Source: Actinoplanes teichomyceticus ATCC 31121 (GTDB lineage: Bacteria > Actinomycetota > Actinomycetes > Mycobacteriales > Micromonosporaceae). From it: 64,000 nt of DNA. A program made the translations under genes and the position numbers. The stretch lies in the NCBI RefSeq assembly GCF_003711105.1, contig NZ_CP023865.1, positions 3,621,001 to 3,685,000 of the forward strand. The letters are read 5' to 3'. Positions within the stretch are counted from its first letter, which is position 1, and the number at the start of each line of letters is the position of its first letter. Shown piece by piece: positions 34,797-44,579 of this stretch. The notes beneath the pieces were generated by a model, which did no database searches, had not been told where the DNA came from, and saw only the letters and a list, made by a program, of their open reading frames with translations.

Positions 34797-37700
34797 GATC
34801 GGCGCGGCCGGCCGCTGGCGCCGGCCCGCGGCGGCCGCCATCCCCGCGTGGGCCTGGGCGAGCGCGGCCGCAAGACCCCGTTCCGCGGTGACGCACGCCC
34901 AGCCGATCGACACCGGGGCGCCCGCGTCGGCCAGCTCCAGGTGCAGGCGGCCCAGCGTGAGCTCGGCGTCGGCCCGGTCGCAGCCGTTGAGCAGCAGGCC
35001 GAACTCGTCGTCGTCGAGCCGGGCCAGGATGTCGGTGCGGCGCACGGCCGCCCGCACGGTGTCGGCGACCGTCCGCAGCTGGACGGGGTCACCGGCACGG
35101 ACCGGGTCCAGCCCCAGCACGGCGACCACGGTCGGGTCGGCCAGCCGCCGGTGCCGTGACTCCGCCTCGGCGACGGCCCGGTCCCAGGCACGCCGGTTCG
35201 GCAGGCCGGTGAGCTCGTCGGTGTTGGCGACCAGGTGCTCGCGCAGCCGCGTGGTGACCGACTCGTACTGGGCACGGTCGGCGGCCAGCGCGATGGTGAG
35301 CAGCCGCCCCAGCAGGGTGAGCAGCGACTCGGCGCCGGCCATCCGCGGGTCACCGGTGTGTGCCTGCGGGTCCAGGCCGCAGATGGCGCCGAACAGCGAG
35401 CCGTCGGGCTCGGCGATCGGGGCGCCGGCGTAGGTGCCGATGTCGAGCCGGTCGTTGACGCCGGCGGCGGCGTAGACCGGCACCGACCGGGCGTCCCGGG
35501 CGACGGCCGGCGCCCGTCCGGCCGCCATGTGCATGCAGTAGCTGTCCTCCCAGGCGTGGCTCTGCCCCTGGCGCAGGCCGTAGCCGTTGTCGGGGTCCAG
35601 ATACAGGAACGTCTGCCGGCCGTTCTCCACCCGGGTGACCGCCCAGAACGCCAGCGGCATCTGCTCGTGCAGGTAGTCCAGCACCAGCCGGGCCGCCCGT
35701 TCGAAGGTCCCGGCCGTGGGCAGCGCCGCCGCCTCCGGGCCGTCCGCCTCCGGGCCGTCCGCCTCCGGGAACTCCGCCCGTGGCGCGGCGGGCTCGGCGG
35801 CGCCGCCCGGCGACTCCGGCCCGGCCGGCTCCGCCGCCGGGGCGCTGCTGGCGTCGGCGGGCAGGGTGAAGGTGAACCGGGACCCGGCGCCGTCCGGGTT
35901 GTCGCCGGCGGTGATCGTGCCGCCGTGGCGTTCGACGATGCGCTTGCAGATGCCGAGCCCGAGACCGGTGCCGGTGTACCCGGCGCCCGCGTGCGCGCGG
36001 TGGAAGTTGTCGAAGATGCTGCCGTGCTGCCCGGCGGGGATGCCGATGCCGTTGTCGTCGATGGTGACGGTGACCAGGCCGGCCGCGACCGAGGTGCCGA
36101 TCCGCAGGTGCGGGGTGACACCGGGGGCGATGTACTTGACGGCGTTGCTGATCAGGTTGTCCAGCAGCTGCCGGATCAGCACCGGATCGGCGTACACCGG
36201 ATGCAGGTCGCCGATCCGGAACACCGGCGCCGGCCGCCCGCTGCTCTGCGCCTGGTCGATGCGCGCGGTGGCGATGTCCGCGGCGATTTCGCGCAGGTCC
36301 AGCATGGCCGGGGCCACGGTGGCGTCACGGGCGGTGGTGTACGCGAGCAGGTCGTTGATCAGGTCACGCATCCGGGCGGCGGCCCGGCCGATCCGGGTCA
36401 GCCCGTCGCGTGCCTCGGCCGCGTCGGGATGCGCCGAGTCGCCGAAGGTCTCGGCCAGCGCCTCGGTCCAACCCTCCACGGTGGTCAGTGGGTTGAGCAG
36501 GTCGTGCGCCACGACGCCGGCGAAGGACGCCAGCTCGCCGCGGTGGCGGCGTTCGGCGGTGACGTCGCGGAAGACGGTCACGGCGCACCGGGCGCCGTTC
36601 AGGTCGGCGGGCAGCGCCCGCGAGCTCACGCTCAGCACCCGGGCGTCCGTCAGCCCGGGACTGCGGATCAGGACGTCCATGTCCCGGACATCGCGCCCGG
36701 CCAGCGCCCGCCGGTACGGCATCTCCTCCGCCGGCAACGGCGAACCGTCCGGGCGCATCAGGCCGTAGTTCTCCGGGCCGCCGGCCATCCGGTCGGCCCG
36801 GCCGAGATCCCCGCCGACCAGCTCCCGCACGGCCGGGTTGCGCAGCAGCAGCCGGCCCTGCTCGTCGACGACGGTGAGCCCCTCGCTCATCGAGTCGACG
36901 ATGGTGTTCATCAGCTTGGCCTGTGCCGCCGCGGCCCGCTGCGCGCCGCGCAGATCGTGAACCAGCGCGACCCGCTCGTCGCGGCTGAGCGCGAGAGCCA
37001 GCCCGGTCACCGCGAGCATCCCGACGAACACCTGCGCCACCAGCGCCCGGGCGGGATACGACCCGATCTGCGCGAACACCCCGTCGCCGTGCAGGGTGAA
37101 CAGCACCGCGACCGAGCCGAACACCAGGTCGTGCAGGACCACGAACGCCGTGTGCAGCCGCGTGCCGGCCCAGACCGTCATGCCGATCACGGTGAACGCT
37201 AGCGGCAGCGTCCGGTTCACGCCGAACACCGCGAGATAGGCGATCACCGACAGCACGACCACCGCCAGGTACTCCAGCTTCCGGGCGGGTCGGACGGCCG
37301 AGAGGCGGTCCCGCAGGTCGGCCCGGGAGACACCGCGCAGTTGCACGGCGACCAGGTGGCCGACACGGAGGCCGGCCACCCCGATCAGCAGGATGCTCAC
37401 CGTGTTGCGGGTCAACCACACCGCCACCGCGGGCCACGAGTAGACGCCGCTGACCGCCCACAACCCGGTCGGGCCCAGCAGCGTGCCGCACCCGACGCTC
37501 AGCAGCGCCGCCGCCGCCAGCGGCCCGAGCTGGTGCACCCGGGCCAACGGCTGATCGCCGCCGGCCCCCCACAGCTCCGGCAACCAGCGGCGGACCAGGT
37601 ATGCGAACAGTCCGGCCTGGACCAGATTCGCCACCACGAACCAGGCCGCCAGCGTGAGCGGCGCGCCGGTCGCCAGGTTCACCGCCATGGTCACCGCGGC

Positions 37701-37892
37701 CAGCGCCAGGGCGTCCAGGGCGCGCCACCGGGACGTGTACTGCGCCAGCGCCCAGACCGCCGAGACCCCGGCGGCCGGCCACACCAGGCTCAGATTGTTC
37801 TGGTCCATGACGGTGAGACGGCCGGCATAGGTGGCCATCAGGTACAGGACGGTGAAGCCGAGGGTCCGGGCCGCCGGCGAGCGGGTACTCAC
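34779..37892 (-). CDS. MASE1-PAS-HisKA-HATPase-GAF-degenerate GGDEF hybrid sensor
   Basis: Large membrane signalling protein of 1037 residues. Eight to nine N-terminal helices (about 1-310) match MASE1. A PAS domain (about 330-450) follows, then HisKA with the phosphoacceptor FAGVVAHDLLNPLTTVEGW, and an HATPase domain with NLISNAVKY and TGTGLGLGICKR. An acidic linker with EADGP repeats (about 707-725) leads to a GAF domain (about 730-870) and a GGDEF-fold domain beginning TDELTGLPNRRAWD. The cyclase signature reads LDDDEF instead of GGDEF, so it is probably not an active cyclase and may bind GTP or partners. The GTG start is 10 nt downstream of the chemoreceptor gene, so the two form an operon. 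Confidence 0.92.
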   Translation of the reverse strand: MSTRSPAARTLGFTVLYLMATYAGRLTVMDQNNLSLVWPAAGVSAVWALAQYTSRWRALDALALAAVTMAVNLATGAPLTLAAWFVVANLVQAGLFAYLVRRWLPELWGAGGDQPLARVHQLGPLAAAALLSVGCGTLLGPTGLWAVSGVYSWPAVAVWLTRNTVSILLIGVAGLRVGHLVAVQLRGVSRADLRDRLSAVRPARKLEYLAVVVLSVIAYLAVFGVNRTLPLAFTVIGMTVWAGTRLHTAFVVLHDLVFGSVAVLFTLHGDGVFAQIGSYPARALVAQVFVGMLAVTGLALALSRDERVALVHDLRGAQRAAAAQAKLMNTIVDSMSEGLTVVDEQGRLLLRNPAVRELVGGDLGRADRMAGGPENYGLMRPDGSPLPAEEMPYRRALAGRDVRDMDVLIRSPGLTDARVLSVSSRALPADLNGARCAVTVFRDVTAERRHRGELASFAGVVAHDLLNPLTTVEGWTEALAETFGDSAHPDAAEARDGLTRIGRAAARMRDLINDLLAYTTARDATVAPAMLDLREIAADIATARIDQAQSSGRPAPVFRIGDLHPVYADPVLIRQLLDNLISNAVKYIAPGVTPHLRIGTSVAAGLVTVTIDDNGIGIPAGQHGSIFDNFHRAHAGAGYTGTGLGLGICKRIVERHGGTITAGDNPDGAGSRFTFTLPADASSAPAAEPAGPESPGGAAEPAAPRAEFPEADGPEADGPEAAALPTAGTFERAARLVLDYLHEQMPLAFWAVTRVENGRQTFLYLDPDNGYGLRQGQSHAWEDSYCMHMAAGRAPAVARDARSVPVYAAAGVNDRLDIGTYAGAPIAEPDGSLFGAICGLDPQAHTGDPRMAGAESLLTLLGRLLTIALAADRAQYESVTTRLREHLVANTDELTGLPNRRAWDRAVAEAESRHRRLADPTVVAVLGLDPVRAGDPVQLRTVADTVRAAVRRTDILARLDDDEFGLLLNGCDRADAELTLGRLHLELADAGAPVSIGWACVTAERGLAAALAQAHAGMAAAAGRRQRPAAPISTAGS
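35732..35770 (-). repeat. 15-bp in-frame tandem repeat in an interdomain linker
   Basis: The + strand unit GCCTCCGGGCCGTCC is repeated about 2.6 times and encodes EADGP on the minus strand. It lies between the HATPase and GAF domains, where length change would be tolerated. Confidence 0.85.
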
Positions 37893-37902
37893 GGGGCTGC
37901 CC

Positions 37903-39537
37903 TCAATGGCGGAAACGTTTGACCAGGTCGGTCAGCTCGTCGGACAGGCGGGTCAGGTCCGCGGCGGCGTGCTGCGTGGTGTCGGCGCCCTGGGCGGTCG
38001 CGGTGGCCACCGCGGCCACGCCGGACACCGTGCCGGCCACCTCGCCACTGGTCGTGGCGGTGTCGGCCACCGAGCGGCTCATCTCCGCGGTGGTCGCGGT
38101 CTGCTCCTCGACCGCCGAGGCGATCGTGGTGGTGTAATCGCTGATCTGCTGGATGACCTCGGTGATCTCACCGATCGCCTGCGCCGCGGTGCCGCTGGAG
38201 CCCTGGATCGCCTCGATCCGTGTGGTGATCTCGTCGGTGGCCTGGGCGGTCTGCTGGGCCAGCTCCTTGACCTCGCCGGCCACCACGGCGAAACCCTTGC
38301 CGAGTTCCCCGGCCCGGGCGGCCTCGATGGTGGCGTTGAGCGCCAGCAGGTTGGTCTGCTCGGCGATGCTGGTGATCAGGCGTACCACGTCGCCGATCTC
38401 CGCGCTGGCCGCGCCGAGCTGCGCGACCTGCTCGGTGGTGCGCCGCGCGACCGCCATGGCCTGCTGCGCGACCTGGGCCGCCTGTCCCGCGTTGTTCGCG
38501 ATCTCGGTGATCGAGGCGCTCATCTCCTCGGCGCCGGCGGCGATCGTCATCACGCCCGTGTTGACGTGCTCCGAGCCCTGCGACGCGGCGCTGGCCTGCG
38601 CGGCGGCGTCGGCGGCGCCCGACTGCAGCTGGGAGCTGACCGCCGACAGCTGCTTGGACGCCCCGGCCAGGGTGGTGGCCGACTGTCCGATCGTGGCGAC
38701 GGTGCCGCGCAGGCTCGCCACCGCGGTGTCCAGTGCACGGCCCATCCGGCCCGGCTCGTCGCGGCTGGTCAGCCCGGTGGTGTGGGTGAGGTCGCCGCCG
38801 GCGAGGCTCTCGCACACCGACCGGACCCGGTTCAGCGAGCCGACGACGCGGCGGGAGATCAGCGCGGCCAGCCCGAGCGCCAGCAGCAGACCGGCGACCA
38901 GCATGACGATCGAGGTGGTGCGGGCGGAGCGGTAGGCCGAGTCGGCCGAGGCGGCGGTGCGCGCGGCGTCGGCGCCCTCCGCCTCGGTCATGTCGGTGAT
39001 GTCCCGCATCGCCTCGGTCATCAGCGGGGTGATCTCCGCGTCGCGGATCCGCTGCCAGCCCTCGATGTCGTTGCGGGCGCTCGCCGGGATCAGCTTGGTC
39101 TCAGCGATCTGCAGCAGCTGCCGGAAGTCGGCGTACAGCTCGTCGATCGCCTCGGGTGGCACGGCCGGCCGGCTGCCCCGGTAGGCGGCGAACGCGTCCT
39201 CGACGACCGCCTCGTTGTCCGCGAGGGTCTCCAGGTACCGCGCCTTGGTCGCCTGGTCCTGCGAGATCGCGTTGTTGGCGATGGTCAGCCGGGTCTGCAG
39301 GATCGCCGCCCGCACGTTGCCCAGCGCCTCCACGCTGGCCAGATTGCTGCCGTAGATCTGCTGCGAGGTGCCGTTCGCGTGCCGCAGCGCGCTGACGCTC
39401 AGCACCGTCACGGCCACCGCGACCACCGCGGCAAGCAGCACCGCGCTGAGGAACTTCGCGTTGACGCTCAGGTCGGCGAACCATCGACCGGCGGCCGTCC
39501 TGGCTGGTGGTGTGGCAGTAGTACTCGACTCACGCAC
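37903..39537 (-). CDS. Methyl-accepting chemotaxis protein
   Basis: Chemoreceptor of 544 residues. One helix (about 27-50) leads to a periplasmic-type four-helix-bundle sensor (about 51-205), a second helix (about 207-230), and a HAMP domain starting [15 protein letters not shown]. The signalling hairpin contains [20 protein letters not shown], which binds CheA/CheW in classical receptors. No C-terminal CheR-binding pentapeptide is seen. No che genes are in the window. The gene is 10 nt upstream of the MASE1 hybrid-kinase gene on the same strand, so the receptor may signal through that kinase or share its stimulus. The GTG start has GAGGGG 9 nt upstream. Confidence 0.93.
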   Translation of the reverse strand: MRESSTTATPPARTAAGRWFADLSVNAKFLSAVLLAAVVAVAVTVLSVSALRHANGTSQQIYGSNLASVEALGNVRAAILQTRLTIANNAISQDQATKARYLETLADNEAVVEDAFAAYRGSRPAVPPEAIDELYADFRQLLQIAETKLIPASARNDIEGWQRIRDAEITPLMTEAMRDITDMTEAEGADAARTAASADSAYRSARTTSIVMLVAGLLLALGLAALISRRVVGSLNRVRSVCESLAGGDLTHTTGLTSRDEPGRMGRALDTAVASLRGTVATIGQSATTLAGASKQLSAVSSQLQSGAADAAAQASAASQGSEHVNTGVMTIAAGAEEMSASITEIANNAGQAAQVAQQAMAVARRTTEQVAQLGAASAEIGDVVRLITSIAEQTNLLALNATIEAARAGELGKGFAVVAGEVKELAQQTAQATDEITTRIEAIQGSSGTAAQAIGEITEVIQQISDYTTTIASAVEEQTATTAEMSRSVADTATTSGEVAGTVSGVAAVATATAQGADTTQHAAADLTRLSDELTDLVKRFRH

Positions 39538-39615
39538 CCGGTGAATCCCCTCGATCGGCGTCCCGCACCATCCCGTTCGGCACGTGGTGGCGGCGGCTGA
39601 GCCGGACGGCGAACG

Positions 39616-40554
39616 TCAGTCGCCGTCGAGGGCGCCGGTGTCGCGCAGCGGCATGTACGGCTCCTCGTCCGCCGGATGACCGGCCGCGATGGCCCGCGCG
39701 CGGTGCAGCTCGGCATCCAGTTCGGCGCCGAGCAGGATCGCGATGTTGGAGATCCACAGCCAGACCAGGAAGACGATGACCCCGCCGAGCGTGCCGTACG
39801 TCTTGTCGTACGAGCCGAAGTTCGCGGCGTAAACGGCGAACCCGACCGAGGCGGCGATCCACAGCAGCACCGCGATCACCCCGCCCGGGCTGATCCAGGT
39901 GAAGCCGGCCTGCCGGGCGTTCGGCGCCGCCCAGTACAGCAGGTCGAACACCGCCCCGACCAGCAGGACCAGCACCGGCCATTTGGCGATCGACCAGGCG
40001 GTGATGGCGGTGTCGGCGGCGCCGAGGGCACGCCCGACCCGGTCGGCGAGCGCGCCGGTGAACACCACGATCAGCGTGCTCGCCGCCAGCAGCGCGCCGA
40101 CCAGGACGGTGACGCCGATCCGGATCGGCAGCGTCTTCCAGAGCGGCCGGCCCTCCGGCACGTCGTAGATGATGTTGGAGGCTCGCATGAACGCCCCGAC
40201 GTAGCCGGAGGCGGTCCACAACGCGCCGGCCAGGCTGACGATCGCCAGCCCGGCGCCGGAGACGTCCTGCAGGCCGATCAGGCTGTCGGTGAGGATCCGC
40301 TGCACCGCGCCGGGCGCGATGCCGGACAGATTGTCCAGCAGCGGCTGGGTGGTGGACTGACCGGCCATGCCCAGGACCGAGGCGAGCAGCAGCAGTCCCG
40401 GGAAGACCGACAGCACGCCGTAGTACGTGAGCGCGGCGGCCCAGTCGCTCAGGTTGTCCCGGTCGAACTCGCGGACGGTACGTTTCGCGGTGTTCCACCA
40501 GGCGTGCCGGTCGAGCTCGGCGGGTGTCCGCGGCGGGGCCTCGGGATCGCTCAT
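39616..40554 (-). CDS. YihY/BrkB-family membrane protein
   Basis: Integral membrane protein of 312 residues with six helices in the YihY/virulence-factor BrkB family. Conserved segments include DNLSDWAAALTYYGVLSVFP near the N terminus and LGGVIVFLVWLWISNIAIL near the C terminus. The C-terminal tail carries EPYMPLRDTGAL. The family was once annotated as RNase BN, which is incorrect; its true role is unresolved, and transport or envelope functions have been suggested. GGGAGG lies about 5 nt before the ATG. Confidence 0.93.
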   Translation of the reverse strand: MSDPEAPPRTPAELDRHAWWNTAKRTVREFDRDNLSDWAAALTYYGVLSVFPGLLLLASVLGMAGQSTTQPLLDNLSGIAPGAVQRILTDSLIGLQDVSGAGLAIVSLAGALWTASGYVGAFMRASNIIYDVPEGRPLWKTLPIRIGVTVLVGALLAASTLIVVFTGALADRVGRALGAADTAITAWSIAKWPVLVLLVGAVFDLLYWAAPNARQAGFTWISPGGVIAVLLWIAASVGFAVYAANFGSYDKTYGTLGGVIVFLVWLWISNIAILLGAELDAELHRARAIAAGHPADEEPYMPLRDTGALDGD

Positions 40555-40906
40555 GGAACCTCCCCGGCCCGGGCGACGGTGTGCACGTGTTCCTGCTACC
40601 CAGGAGGGGGCCCGCCCTCACCTCGCACCCGGGCGGGTGACCGCGCCGGTGGCGGTCCACCCGGCGCGGCTCACGGGATCCGCCGCACTCACCCCGGGCC
40701 CGCCCGGCAGCGTCCCTTCGTCGGCCTGCACGGCAGTGCGCCTCGCCGCGCCGGCATGACAGCTGCGGGCCGGGGGTGTCCGGGGCCGGGTTCCTGGGCC
40801 GGGTGGGTCGCTGGTCGGGCGGGGGCGCCGCGGGGCGGGCCGTGGCCTCGCTGGGTCTGCGCTGTTCCGGCGGTGTGCGCGGCGGCGAGTGGGTACGGTG
40901 GCGGAC
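40555..40906. other. Divergent intergenic region (352 bp)
   Basis: This is promoter space between the BrkB gene and the small gene at 40907. CACGTG lies near 40584, and an imperfect GC hairpin near 40610-40640. No frame looks coding, and only the -10 at 40894 is convincing. Confidence 0.4.
40894..40899 (+). promoter_or_regulatory. Candidate -10 element (TACGGT) of a leaderless transcript
   Basis: TACGGT ends 7 nt before the GTG at 40907, and no ribosome-binding site is present. Confidence 0.5.
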
Positions 40907-41203
40907 GTGCGCACCGATCTGGAGGTGTGGGTCGCCGTTCAGCGGCTGGTCTGCCAGTCGACCATGATCCGGCAGGTGCTGCGCTGCCTGGAGGCGTGCG
41001 GCATGTCCGGGGTGCAGGTGGCGGTGATGGGCGCGCGGCTCGACGAGCTGGAGCTGGTGCTCGACGAGGTCCGTCGGCGGCTGCTGCCGGGCCTGGTCGG
41101 CCCGGTGTCCACGCCGGTACGCCCCCGCGCCCGCGCTCGGGACCACCGCCGCCCGCCAGCCCGGCGTCCGGTGCCGGTGCGGCCCGCGCCGCCGGGGCGG
41201 TGA
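40907..41203 (+). CDS. Small helical protein of unknown function
   Basis: Protein of 98 residues. The first 65 (VRTDLEVWVAVQRLVCQST, later GARLDELELVLDEVRRRLL) are predicted helical, with two cysteines and heptad-like Leu spacing. The tail is Pro/Arg-rich and probably disordered. The GTG start follows TACGGT by 7 nt. No family was recognised. It lies upstream of adhE on the same strand but 266 bp away. Confidence 0.6.
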   Translation: MRTDLEVWVAVQRLVCQSTMIRQVLRCLEACGMSGVQVAVMGARLDELELVLDEVRRRLLPGLVGPVSTPVRPRARARDHRRPPARRPVPVRPAPPGR

Positions 41204-41295
41204 CCCGGCCGGGCGCCGATACGGTCCGCGGGATCGGGGCGGTGACCCGGCTCGGATCGGAGCCTCCCGCCACCTCGGGGCGGCGGCCTCATCTT

Positions 41296-41311
41296 CGTAT
41301 CCGTCGATACG
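41296..41311. promoter_or_regulatory. Inverted repeat CGTATC-CGTC-GATACG upstream of adhE
   Basis: Perfect 6-bp arms with a 4-bp spacer lie about 160 bp before the adhE start. This is a candidate operator that does not match the Rex or DosR consensus as I know them. Confidence 0.4.
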
Positions 41312-41469
41312 CCGGTCGTGCCGTCCGCTGAGGGACATCCTCGAACGAAAGAGACTGCCGGCGGTTCCGCCCTCATCGCGCAGCCGACCGTCCGAGCAGC
41401 CCGCAGACCCGTCGGCGCAGCTGGCGCTCCGCGAGCGGCTGTCGCCATGACCGTTGAAGGTGGCCCACC

Positions 41470-44136
41470 ATGACCGCAGTCCAGGCCAGCCCCGCAACGT
41501 CGTCCGGCCCCGCCCCGCACACCCCATCCGAAGTGTCGATCATGGTGGATGCCCTGGTGACCGCGGGGTTGAAGGCGCTCGTCGACTACGAGGCGTACGA
41601 CCAGGAGAAGATCGATCACATCGTCAAGAAGGCCTCGGTCGCGGCCCTGGACCGGCACGCCGCGCTGGCGAAGCTGGCCGTGGAGGAGACCGGACGCGGC
41701 GTCTTCGAGGACAAGGCCGTCAAGAACATCTTCGCGTGCGAGCACGTCACGCACAGCATGGCCACCCTGCGCACGGTCGGTGTGATCAGTCAGGACGACA
41801 TCAACGGGATCACCGAGATCGCCGATCCGGTGGGGGTGGTCGCCGGCATCACCCCGGTCACCAACCCGACCTCGACGGCGATCTTCAAGGCGCTGCTGGC
41901 GCTCAAGACCCGCAACCCGATCGTGTTCGCGTTCCACCCGGCGGCGCAGCGCTGCAGCGTGGAGGCGGCGCGGATCGTGCGGGACGCGGCGATCTCGGCG
42001 GGCGCGCCGGAGAACTGCATCCAGTGGATCGAGCACCCGTCGGTGGAGGCGACCACCGCCCTGATGCGTCACCCGGGGATCGCCACGATCCTGGCGACCG
42101 GGGGCAACAACATGGTCCAGGCGGCGTACTCGGCGGGCAAACCGGCGCTCGGCGTGGGCGCCGGCAACGTGCCCGCCTACATCGAGGCCAGCGCCAAGCT
42201 CGACCGCGCGGTCAACGACATCGTGCTGTCGAAGTCGTTCGACAACGGGATGATCTGCGCCTCCGAGCAGGCCGCGGTCATCGACGACGAGATCTACGAG
42301 GCGGCCCTGCAGGGTTTCCGGGACCTGCACGCGTACGTCGTCTCCGCCGACGAGAAGCGGATGCTCGAAGAGCTGATCTTCGGCGCACAAGCGTACGGGA
42401 CCGCCTGCAGCGGCGCGAAGCTCAACCCGGACGTGGTCGGCCGGTCGCCGGCCTGGATCGCCGAGAAGGCCGGCTTCACCGTGCCGCCGAAGACGTCGAT
42501 CATCATCGCCGAGGTCGGTGAGGTGGGCCCGAACGAGCCGCTGACCCGGGAGAAGTTGTGCCCGGTGCTGGCCGTGCTGCGGGTCCGCTCGCGCGATGAG
42601 GGGCTGCGCGTCGCCACCGAGATGGTGGAGTTCCACGGGCTGGGGCACAGCGCGGCGATCCACACCGAGGACCGCGATCTGGTGGTCGAGTTCGGCAAGC
42701 GGGTCAAGGCGGTCCGGGTGCTCTGGAACTCGCCGGCCTCGCAGGGCGGTATCGGCGACATGTACAACGCGTTCGTGCCGTCGCTGACCCTCGGCTGCGG
42801 CAGTTACGGGCGTAACTCGGTGTCCAACAACGTCTCGGCGATCAACCTGATCAACATCAAGCGGATCGGCCGGCGGACCAACAACATGCAGTGGTTCAAG
42901 GTCCCGTCGAAGATCTACTTCGAGCCGTACGCCATCCGCTACCTGCGGGACATGCCGGACGTGCGGCGGGTCACCGTGGTCACCGACGCCACGATGACCC
43001 GGCTGGGTTTCGTCGACCGGGTCAACCGGGTCCTGCAGGCGCGCCCCGAACAGGTGGCCCTGCAGATCATCGACGACGTGGAGCCGGAGCCGCGGATCAC
43101 CACGGTCGACCGCGGCGCGGACCTGATGCGCTCGTTCCGGCCGGACACGATCATCGCGCTGGGCGGCGGATCGGCCATGGACGCCGCCAAGGTGATGTGG
43201 CTCAAGTACGAGCACCCGGACATCAACTTCGACGACATGCGGGAGAAGTTCTTCGACATCCGCAAACGCGCGTTCGCCTTCCCGACGCTGGGGGAGAAGG
43301 CCCGGCTGGTGTGCGTGCCGACGACCTCCGGCACCGGCGCGGAGGTGACCCCGTTCGCGGTCATCACCGATCACCGGACCGGCAAGAAGTACCCGCTGGC
43401 CGACTACGCGCTGACACCGACGGTCGCCATCGTCGACCCGGCGCTGACCGCGAGCATGCCGCGGGGGATCGCCGCGGACAGCGGCTTCGACGCGCTCACC
43501 CACGCGATCGAGGCGTACGTCTCGGTCTACGCCAACGATTTCACCGACGGCCTCGCCCTGCACGCCATCCGGCTGATCTTCACGAACCTGGAGCAGTCGG
43601 TGGTGCACGGCGACCCGGACGCCCGGGAGCGGATGCACAACGCCGGCACCATCGCCGGGATGGCGTTCGGCAGCGCCTTCCTCGGCATCGTGCACGCCAT
43701 GTCGCACACCCTGGGCGCCACCTTCCACATCGCACACGGCCGTACCAACGCGGTGCTGCTGCCGCATGTGATCCGCTACAACGGCAGCAACCCGTCGAAG
43801 CTGTCCGGCTGGCCCAAGTACGAGAGCTACCGGGCCCCGCAGCGGTTCACCGAGATCGCCGCCATGCTCGGCCTGCCGGCGGGCAACCCGGCCGAAGCGG
43901 TGCACGCGCTGGCCGAGGCGGTCGAGCGGCTGCGGACCGCGGTCGGGATCGAGTCGTCGTTCGCCCAGATCGGCGTGGACGAGAGGGCCTTCCTCACCGC
44001 GCTGCCGCAGCAGGCGCTCAACGCGTACGAGGACCAGTGCGCGCCGGCCAACCCGAGGATGCCGATGCTCGACGACATGCAGCAGCTGATGCGCGCCGCC
44101 TACTACGGCCCCGGCGGCGCGGCCCCGCGGGACTGA
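41470..44136 (+). CDS. adhE: Bifunctional acetaldehyde-CoA/alcohol dehydrogenase
   Basis: Fermentative enzyme of 888 residues that reduces acetyl-CoA to acetaldehyde and then ethanol using two NADH. The N-terminal aldehyde dehydrogenase half (about 25-450) has the catalytic Cys263 in NGMICASEQ. The linker and the C-terminal iron alcohol dehydrogenase half follow, with [15 protein letters not shown] for NAD and the iron-binding His residues in THAIEAY and [16 protein letters not shown]. Full length matches AdhE, which forms spirosome filaments in E. coli. GAAGGTGG lies 6 nt before the ATG. It opens the fermentation island. With PflB it would convert pyruvate to formate and ethanol and re-oxidise NADH. 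Confidence 0.97.
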   Translation: MTAVQASPATSSGPAPHTPSEVSIMVDALVTAGLKALVDYEAYDQEKIDHIVKKASVAALDRHAALAKLAVEETGRGVFEDKAVKNIFACEHVTHSMATLRTVGVISQDDINGITEIADPVGVVAGITPVTNPTSTAIFKALLALKTRNPIVFAFHPAAQRCSVEAARIVRDAAISAGAPENCIQWIEHPSVEATTALMRHPGIATILATGGNNMVQAAYSAGKPALGVGAGNVPAYIEASAKLDRAVNDIVLSKSFDNGMICASEQAAVIDDEIYEAALQGFRDLHAYVVSADEKRMLEELIFGAQAYGTACSGAKLNPDVVGRSPAWIAEKAGFTVPPKTSIIIAEVGEVGPNEPLTREKLCPVLAVLRVRSRDEGLRVATEMVEFHGLGHSAAIHTEDRDLVVEFGKRVKAVRVLWNSPASQGGIGDMYNAFVPSLTLGCGSYGRNSVSNNVSAINLINIKRIGRRTNNMQWFKVPSKIYFEPYAIRYLRDMPDVRRVTVVTDATMTRLGFVDRVNRVLQARPEQVALQIIDDVEPEPRITTVDRGADLMRSFRPDTIIALGGGSAMDAAKVMWLKYEHPDINFDDMREKFFDIRKRAFAFPTLGEKARLVCVPTTSGTGAEVTPFAVITDHRTGKKYPLADYALTPTVAIVDPALTASMPRGIAADSGFDALTHAIEAYVSVYANDFTDGLALHAIRLIFTNLEQSVVHGDPDARERMHNAGTIAGMAFGSAFLGIVHAMSHTLGATFHIAHGRTNAVLLPHVIRYNGSNPSKLSGWPKYESYRAPQRFTEIAAMLGLPAGNPAEAVHALAEAVERLRTAVGIESSFAQIGVDERAFLTALPQQALNAYEDQCAPANPRMPMLDDMQQLMRAAYYGPGGAAPRD

Positions 44137-44150
44137 CCCGCCGGGACATG

Positions 44151-44178
44151 CCGGCCCGCGCGGCGCCGCGCGGGCCGG
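44151..44178. terminator. 28-bp perfect palindrome after adhE
   Basis: CCGGCCCGCGCGGC is followed directly by its complement, 15 nt after the adhE stop. It can form a long GC hairpin. Confidence 0.65.
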
Positions 44179-44231
44179 TCGCCGTGCCACCCGGCGGCCC
44201 CCGGCCCGCACCGGCGGCGCACCCGGCGGCC

Positions 44232-44249
44232 GTGACGATGGGTCGTCAC
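44232..44249. promoter_or_regulatory. Inverted repeat GTGACGA-TGGG-TCGTCAC
   Basis: Perfect 7-bp arms with a 4-bp spacer lie about 30 bp before the start of the small gene at 44280. It looks like a regulator site. Its spacing is wrong for classical CRP/FNR (TGTGA-N6-TCACA). Confidence 0.45.
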
Positions 44250-44279
44250 ACCGAGGACCGTCGACGCCGGGAGGCCGCC

Positions 44280-44579
44280 ATGACCCAGCCAGCCGTCACC
44301 CCGCCCGCCCGGCACGTGCCGGGGCAGCAGCCGGGGCGCCCGTCCGTGCGGGTCGAGGCGACCGGCAGCGCGGTGCACCCGTACGCCCTGCAGGTCGGCG
44401 ACCATGCCGGGCTGAGCGTGCCGATGACCGCGGTCGCGGTTCGCCACCTGCGCGACGCGCTCACCGCCGTGCTGGCCGGTTCACCACCGGCCGAGCCGGA
44501 CGACTTCATCACGGAGTGGGCCCGGACGTACCGCGCCGCCGTGGTCACCGCCGAGCCGGCCGCCACCGACGCCGCCTGA
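44280..44579 (+). CDS. Small protein of unknown function in the fermentation island
   Basis: Protein of 99 residues with no signal peptide or membrane helix. The central part reads VEATGSAVHPYALQVGDHAG, then VPMTAVAVRHLRDALTAVL. The N terminus is Pro-rich. GGGAGG lies 5 nt before the ATG, and a palindrome sits just upstream. It lies between adhE and pflB, so a link to the fermentative response is likely by position only. Confidence 0.75.
   Translation: MTQPAVTPPARHVPGQQPGRPSVRVEATGSAVHPYALQVGDHAGLSVPMTAVAVRHLRDALTAVLAGSPPAEPDDFITEWARTYRAAVVTAEPAATDAA

Noticed and set aside
39616..40554. RNase BN annotation for the YihY/BrkB protein
   Set aside because: The older RNase BN name for this family is a misannotation; the protein is a six-helix membrane protein without nuclease motifs.
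41375..41400. DosR-like or Rex-like site in the adhE promoter
   Set aside because: GGGAC occurs near 41335 but the rest of the DosR consensus fails, and no TGTGA-type Rex palindrome is present; only the unassigned CGTATC-N4-GATACG repeat stands out.
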